10,708 nucleotides of DNA from Gammaproteobacteria bacterium. Lineage in GTDB: Bacteria; Pseudomonadota; Gammaproteobacteria; Pseudomonadales; UBA3067. Numbering within the stretch: position 1 is the first letter of the stretch; each line of letters opens with the position of its first letter. Of this stretch, positions 7,394 through 10,708 are shown in pieces. The notes beneath the pieces are model-generated. The model had not been told where the DNA came from. It did no database searches and saw only the letters and a list, made by a program, of their open reading frames with translations. Made by a program: the position numbers and the translations under genes. Location: assembly GCA_019090565.1 (NCBI GenBank), contig JAHRVS010000423.1, forward strand, positions 1 to 10,708. Reading direction: 5' to 3'.

Positions 7394-8438
7394 AGTCGTA
7401 AAAGATTATTATGGTAAACAATTAAAGAGTACGGATGATTTAAAAACCTCCGCCTGTTGTGATACCAGCAATGTCGCAGACTGGTTAAAACCTCACCTTA
7501 GAAAAATTCATCCTGACGTATTGTCTCGCTATTATGGCTGCGGTCTTGTTTGCCCCCAACAATTAGAAGGCTGTCGAATTCTCGATCTAGGCTGCGGTAC
7601 CGGTCGAGATATTTACTTACTTGCGCAATTAGTCGGCCCCACCGGATCGGTAGTAGGTGTTGACATGACAAGTGAGCAGTTGGACATAGCCAAAAAACAC
7701 CAGGCCTTCCACAGCGAGGCCTTCGGTTTTGATAATGTGACGCTGCTGCAGGGCTATATTGAAAAATTGGATGAATTAGGCCTCGAACCTGCTAGTTTCG
7801 ACATCATTATTTCTAATTGCGTCGTAAACTTATCACCCGATAAAAATGCCGTACTAGAAGGCGTTTATGGCTTACTTAAAGAAGGAGGAGAGTTTTACTT
7901 TTCAGATGTCTACGTTAATCGGCGCATTCCGAAAAGCCTCCAAAATGACCCCATATTGTATGGCGAGTGCCTTGCCGGCGCATTATACTGGAATGATTTT
8001 TTAACCCTATCAAAACAAGCCGGCTTTCAAGACCCTCGATTAGTGGAAGACCGCCCACTTGCCATCACTGATCCAGCACTCGTGAATCGACTCGAACGCT
8101 TACGGTTTTTCTCGGCCACTTATCGGCTTTTTAAACTGGGTCAGCTGGAAACAGATTGCGAGGATTACGGTCAGGCTGTCATTTATAAGGGCAGTATTCG
8201 GGAATGCCCCACCTATTTTAATCTCGACAAACATCACCGTATCGAAACCGGGCGAATATTTCCGGTTTGCGGCAATACCTGGCGAATGCTTCAGCACACA
8301 CGCTTTTCTAAACACTTTGAATTTATTGGTAACTTTGATCACCACTACGGGATTTTCGAAGGTTGCGGTAGCACGCTGCCTTTTAACGACGAACAGAAAA
8401 ACACAGCGATGACTATGAGGGATAGCCCTTGCTGTTAA
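7386..8438 (+). CDS. arsM: Arsenite S-adenosylmethyltransferase ArsM
   Basis: 350 aa from ATG 7386, chosen by the spacing of AGGA at 7374-7377 and the typical family start MHEVVKDYYG; an in-frame ATG at 7380 adds two residues. ArsM transfers methyl groups from SAM to trivalent arsenic in the cytosol, giving mono- and dimethyl arsenicals; the dimethyl product is the ArsS substrate. The SAM-binding motif DLGCGTGRD is at 67-75 and the acidic ribose-binding VGVD at 90-93. Cysteines fit arsenic coordination: C24/C25 in ACCDTSN, C145 in SNCVVNLSPDK (hallmark of the family) and C195 in YGECLAGALYW. The C-terminal region is Cys-containing and ends in PCC (C349, C350), as in many ArsM proteins. As the last gene of the operon it is methylation-first in chemistry but last in order. 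Its end lies 25 nt from the convergent kinase gene. Confidence 0.95.
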   Translation: MHEVVKDYYGKQLKSTDDLKTSACCDTSNVADWLKPHLRKIHPDVLSRYYGCGLVCPQQLEGCRILDLGCGTGRDIYLLAQLVGPTGSVVGVDMTSEQLDIAKKHQAFHSEAFGFDNVTLLQGYIEKLDELGLEPASFDIIISNCVVNLSPDKNAVLEGVYGLLKEGGEFYFSDVYVNRRIPKSLQNDPILYGECLAGALYWNDFLTLSKQAGFQDPRLVEDRPLAITDPALVNRLERLRFFSATYRLFKLGQLETDCEDYGQAVIYKGSIRECPTYFNLDKHHRIETGRIFPVCGNTWRMLQHTRFSKHFEFIGNFDHHYGIFEGCGSTLPFNDEQKNTAMTMRDSPCC

Positions 8439-8463
8439 CGGTAGAACCTGCAAACGATACGCT

Positions 8464-9846
8464 TTACTTTAGGGGCAAAATCACTCTAAATAACGCGCCA
8501 CCTAAATAAGAGTCATCGATCTCAAGCCTGCCTCGATAACCTTCAATAATGGTCATCACTGTTGCCAAGCCCACCCCGTGGCCGGCTGCTCGACTATCGA
8601 GCCTGACGCCCCGCTTTAAAATCTCGGTGCGGCTTTGCTCTGGCACACCCGGCCCATCATCCTCCACCTGGAGGATTAAAAAACGCGTCTGCTTGTTGCT
8701 TTTTTCCCATGCAGTGAAGTCCACTTGTTGCTGGCACTGTTTAAAGGCGTTATCGAGTAAGTTCCCAAGAATATCCATCAGGTCATTTTCATCGCCGCAG
8801 TATGACAGGTCATCGCTCACATGCTGATTGACTTGTATTCTTTTTTCGCCATAAATTTTCTCTAGGGCCTGCAGTGTAGATTGAACATAGGGCGCTAACT
8901 TTATCCAATTTGTCTGCAATGTTTGGCTTCCTAAAACCGCCCGCTGCAATTGGTGCTGAACGATATTATCCATACGTTCAACTTGCTCGTTAATACTGCC
9001 GCATATATCAACATTGCTCTTTTTAAGCGGATCATTTTCCAAACCTTTCAAAACGGCCAATGGCGTTTTCAAACTGTGCGCCAAATCCGCCATGGTATTG
9101 CGATACCGTTGCCTTTGCTCGCGTTCATTTGCAAGCAGCAAGTTAAGGTTTCCTACTAACGGGTTCAACTCTTTCGGATAGTCACCTTCAAGCTGGTTCG
9201 CACCACCGGATTCCAGTTTACGTAAATCTTTGGTTAGCTTGCGCAAAGGGTTCAAACCCCAACGCAAAATAAATGCTTCCAAAATTAACAGCACTGAAAG
9301 CAACAAAATAAGAATAAAAAATATGGATAAGCGGTAACCTTGAATTTCTTCTCGTAAAGGACGCAATCGCTCTAACACTATAATGTTATAGTTGTGGTTT
9401 TTTGCTCGCGCCCCTGATGCTTCCCAGCTAATACCATACTTCAGTAATATCATGGATTCCCCGCTAACACTATCGAGCCTTTCGTAACTCCATTGGCCCC
9501 GAGGTATGATCTTTAAGTTTTTAACCGGCAAGCTTTTTGCTGAAATAGAACGCCAAATAACTCGGCCCTTATCATTGAGGACAATGCCATATAAACCACT
9601 GTGCGCTTGGTTAAAACGTTGCTCTCTTAAATATACAGGCAAGCTTAGCTGTGCATTTGGATTAATCTCAGCTACAGAAATCAAATTAAATATTTGAAGT
9701 TTAAGACGCTCTCTGGCGTTATCCTGCAAATACAGGTCGAATGTCTGGCTGACCGCGACCGCCAAGACCGTAAAGAAAAAACTGAGGACAATAGCGCTCA
9801 CTAATAACAGGCGCGCCCTCAAAGAAAAGTTAGTCCATAGTCTCAT
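8464..9846 (-). CDS. PhoQ-like sensor histidine kinase
   Basis: 460 aa, inner membrane. A first membrane helix at 11-33 and a second at about 173-195 flank a periplasmic sensor region of about 140 residues. A HAMP-like linker (196-245) leads to the dimerisation/phosphoacceptor domain with H257 in MADLAHSLKTPLAVL, very similar to the PhoQ H box. The ATP-binding domain has an N box NLLDNAFK at 362-369, a G1 box EDDGPGVP at 395-402 and a G2 box GHGVGLATV at 422-430. The start at 9846 gives the usual N-terminus (MRLWTNFSLRARLLL). The cognate regulator is encoded 119 nt upstream on the same strand. The signal is unknown; PhoQ relatives sense divalent cations, low pH or cationic peptides, but the sensor region is too divergent to transfer that role. 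No terminator is evident between it and arsM. Confidence 0.93.
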   Translation of the reverse strand: MRLWTNFSLRARLLLVSAIVLSFFFTVLAVAVSQTFDLYLQDNARERLKLQIFNLISVAEINPNAQLSLPVYLREQRFNQAHSGLYGIVLNDKGRVIWRSISAKSLPVKNLKIIPRGQWSYERLDSVSGESMILLKYGISWEASGARAKNHNYNIIVLERLRPLREEIQGYRLSIFFILILLLSVLLILEAFILRWGLNPLRKLTKDLRKLESGGANQLEGDYPKELNPLVGNLNLLLANEREQRQRYRNTMADLAHSLKTPLAVLKGLENDPLKKSNVDICGSINEQVERMDNIVQHQLQRAVLGSQTLQTNWIKLAPYVQSTLQALEKIYGEKRIQVNQHVSDDLSYCGDENDLMDILGNLLDNAFKQCQQQVDFTAWEKSNKQTRFLILQVEDDGPGVPEQSRTEILKRGVRLDSRAAGHGVGLATVMTIIEGYRGRLEIDDSYLGGALFRVILPLK

Positions 9847-9908
9847 GTTAGCTAATTAGGCCTAAGGATTATTAAGAAGCGGGGGGTTAAAAACTCGTGT
9901 TTTATTTC

Positions 9909-9935
9909 CTAGCAGGTTGCTAGTGTGATACTAGC
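9909..9935. repeat. Nested CTAGC inverted repeats between regulator and kinase genes
   Basis: CTAGCA-GGT-TGCTAG (9909-9923) and GCTAGT-GTGAT-ACTAGC (9919-9935) are both perfect 6-bp-arm inverted repeats sharing the middle GCTAG. The two hairpins are therefore mutually exclusive. They lie in the 119-bp gap (9847-9965) between the response regulator and kinase genes. No T-run follows on the minus strand, so a simple terminator is unlikely. The site could be an operator, an mRNA processing or attenuation element, or chance. Confidence 0.45.
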
Positions 9936-9965
9936 TCGGCCCCATATGGCACCACGTAGAAAAAT

Positions 9966-10646
9966 TCATGACAGATCATCCAGATTAAATTGATAACCTC
10001 GTCCACGCAGCGTTTCTATTATCTTCAATTCCCCTGCCGGATCAAGCTTCTTACGCAGGCGCGCCATAAAAACCTCAATAACATTGCTGTCGCGATCAAA
10101 ATCCTGATCATAAAGGTAGTCGATCAATGCGGTCTTGGTGATCACCTCCGTGGAATGCAGCATCATGTACTCAAGGATTTTATATTCGTAAGCCGTTAAA
10201 TCCAGCACTCGCTCATTCATAGTCACTTGCTGGGTTTTCGTGTCTAAGCACAGCCCACCCACTTGCATCTCTGAGCTGGAAAAGCCCGCGCTGCGCCTGA
10301 TAAGGGCCTGCAAGCGTGCTTGAAGCTCTTCCGTTTGAAAAGGCTTCACCAGGTAATCATCGGCCCCAAGATTCAAGGCCTCCACTTTAGTTTTCCAGTC
10401 TGAACGAGCGGTCAATACAAGAATTGGAAATGTTTTCCCCGCCTCGCGAAACTCTTTGATCAGCTCCAAACCCGTCACCTTAGGTAAACCAAGGTCAATA
10501 ATGGCGACATCAAAGGTATACTCCAGCCCTAAGTAGCGCCCCTTCTCTCCGTCCTCCGCCACCTCCAAGCGAAAGCCATCTGCACTCAAAACACGGCTGA
10601 GCTGTTCACAAATTGCTGGCTCATCTTCAATCAACAGTATTCGCAT
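9966..10646 (-). CDS. PhoP-like OmpR-family response regulator
   Basis: 226 aa from the ATG at 10646 (MRILLIEDEP), the standard start for this family. The frame is open further upstream to a GTG at 10691, but those 15 residues do not fit a receiver domain. Receiver domain 1-118: acidic pocket E7/D8, phosphoacceptor D51 in IIDLGLP, T79 in LVLTARS and K101 in YLVKPF. The winged-helix DNA-binding domain at about 127-222 includes LTAYEYKILEYMM (150-162), the recognition region around DRDSNVIEVFMARLRKKL (184-201) and RGRGYQF (214-220). IDLGLP, the SDWKTKVEAL segment and LTAYEY closely resemble PhoP. It should be phosphorylated by the kinase encoded downstream and bind direct-repeat operators; its targets cannot be read from this window. 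Its start overlaps the end of another gene by 20 nt. Confidence 0.93.
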   Translation of the reverse strand: MRILLIEDEPAICEQLSRVLSADGFRLEVAEDGEKGRYLGLEYTFDVAIIDLGLPKVTGLELIKEFREAGKTFPILVLTARSDWKTKVEALNLGADDYLVKPFQTEELQARLQALIRRSAGFSSSEMQVGGLCLDTKTQQVTMNERVLDLTAYEYKILEYMMLHSTEVITKTALIDYLYDQDFDRDSNVIEVFMARLRKKLDPAGELKIIETLRGRGYQFNLDDLS

Positions 10647-10708
10647 ACCAGCTTTCATCCTCTTCAGATATGAATTTATCCTGCTCTTCACTGTAATCGA
10701 GCGTACGA
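10627..10708 (-). CDS. C-terminal end of an upstream gene (partial, unidentified)
   Basis: From the window edge the minus strand reads 26 codons without a stop, giving an acidic tail (RTLDYSEEQDKF...ESWYANTVD), and ends in TGA at 10629-10627. The stop lies 20 nt inside the response regulator gene, an arrangement typical of co-transcribed genes. Too little is present to name the product. It could be the first gene of the two-component operon. The reading might also be chance, since 26 codons is short. Confidence 0.45.
   Translation of the reverse strand, partial: RTLDYSEEQDKFISEEDESWYANTVD

Noticed and set aside
8439..8463. Shared bidirectional terminator between arsM and the kinase gene
   Set aside because: The 25-nt gap contains no stem of useful length and no T-run on either strand.

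Overview
The window looks like part of a chromosome from a moderate-GC gammaproteobacterium, probably marine. The reasons are the PhoP/PhoQ-like two-component pair, the HupE/UreJ-type membrane protein, and protein sequences typical of marine Gammaproteobacteria. The species cannot be fixed from the sequence alone. No rRNA, tRNA, CRISPR array or insertion sequence was seen.

Layout. Positions 1-390 hold four tandem copies of a 98-bp repeat joined by near-perfect palindromes; the array probably continues left of the window. A candidate promoter (399-426) then leads into a HupE/UreJ-family membrane protein with an unusual extra periplasmic C-terminal domain (503-1678). A 391-bp stretch without a convincing gene follows (1679-2069); it contains a short sequence resembling the repeat junction.

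The centre (2070-8438) is a compact six-gene plus-strand operon that I read as an arsenosugar biosynthesis cluster. In order it encodes the radical SAM protein ArsS, a fusion of a VTT/TVP38 membrane domain to an FAD disulfide oxidoreductase, an exported DUF547 protein, two arsenosugar-type transferases (GT2-like TIGR04283 type and DUF2064/TIGR04282 type), and the arsenite methyltransferase ArsM. The genes overlap by 8 or 14 nt or are separated by 2 or 10 nt, so they are probably co-transcribed and translationally coupled. In the known pathway ArsM makes dimethylarsenite, ArsS transfers a 5'-deoxyadenosyl group to it, and later enzymes replace the base to give arsenosugars. The roles of the oxidoreductase fusion and the DUF547 protein here are inferred from position only.

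The right end (8464-10708) lies on the minus strand and converges on arsM. It holds a PhoQ-like sensor kinase, a 119-bp gap with nested CTAGC inverted repeats, a PhoP-like response regulator, and the last 26 codons of an upstream gene overlapping the regulator start. No arsR, arsenite efflux or arsenate reductase gene is present.
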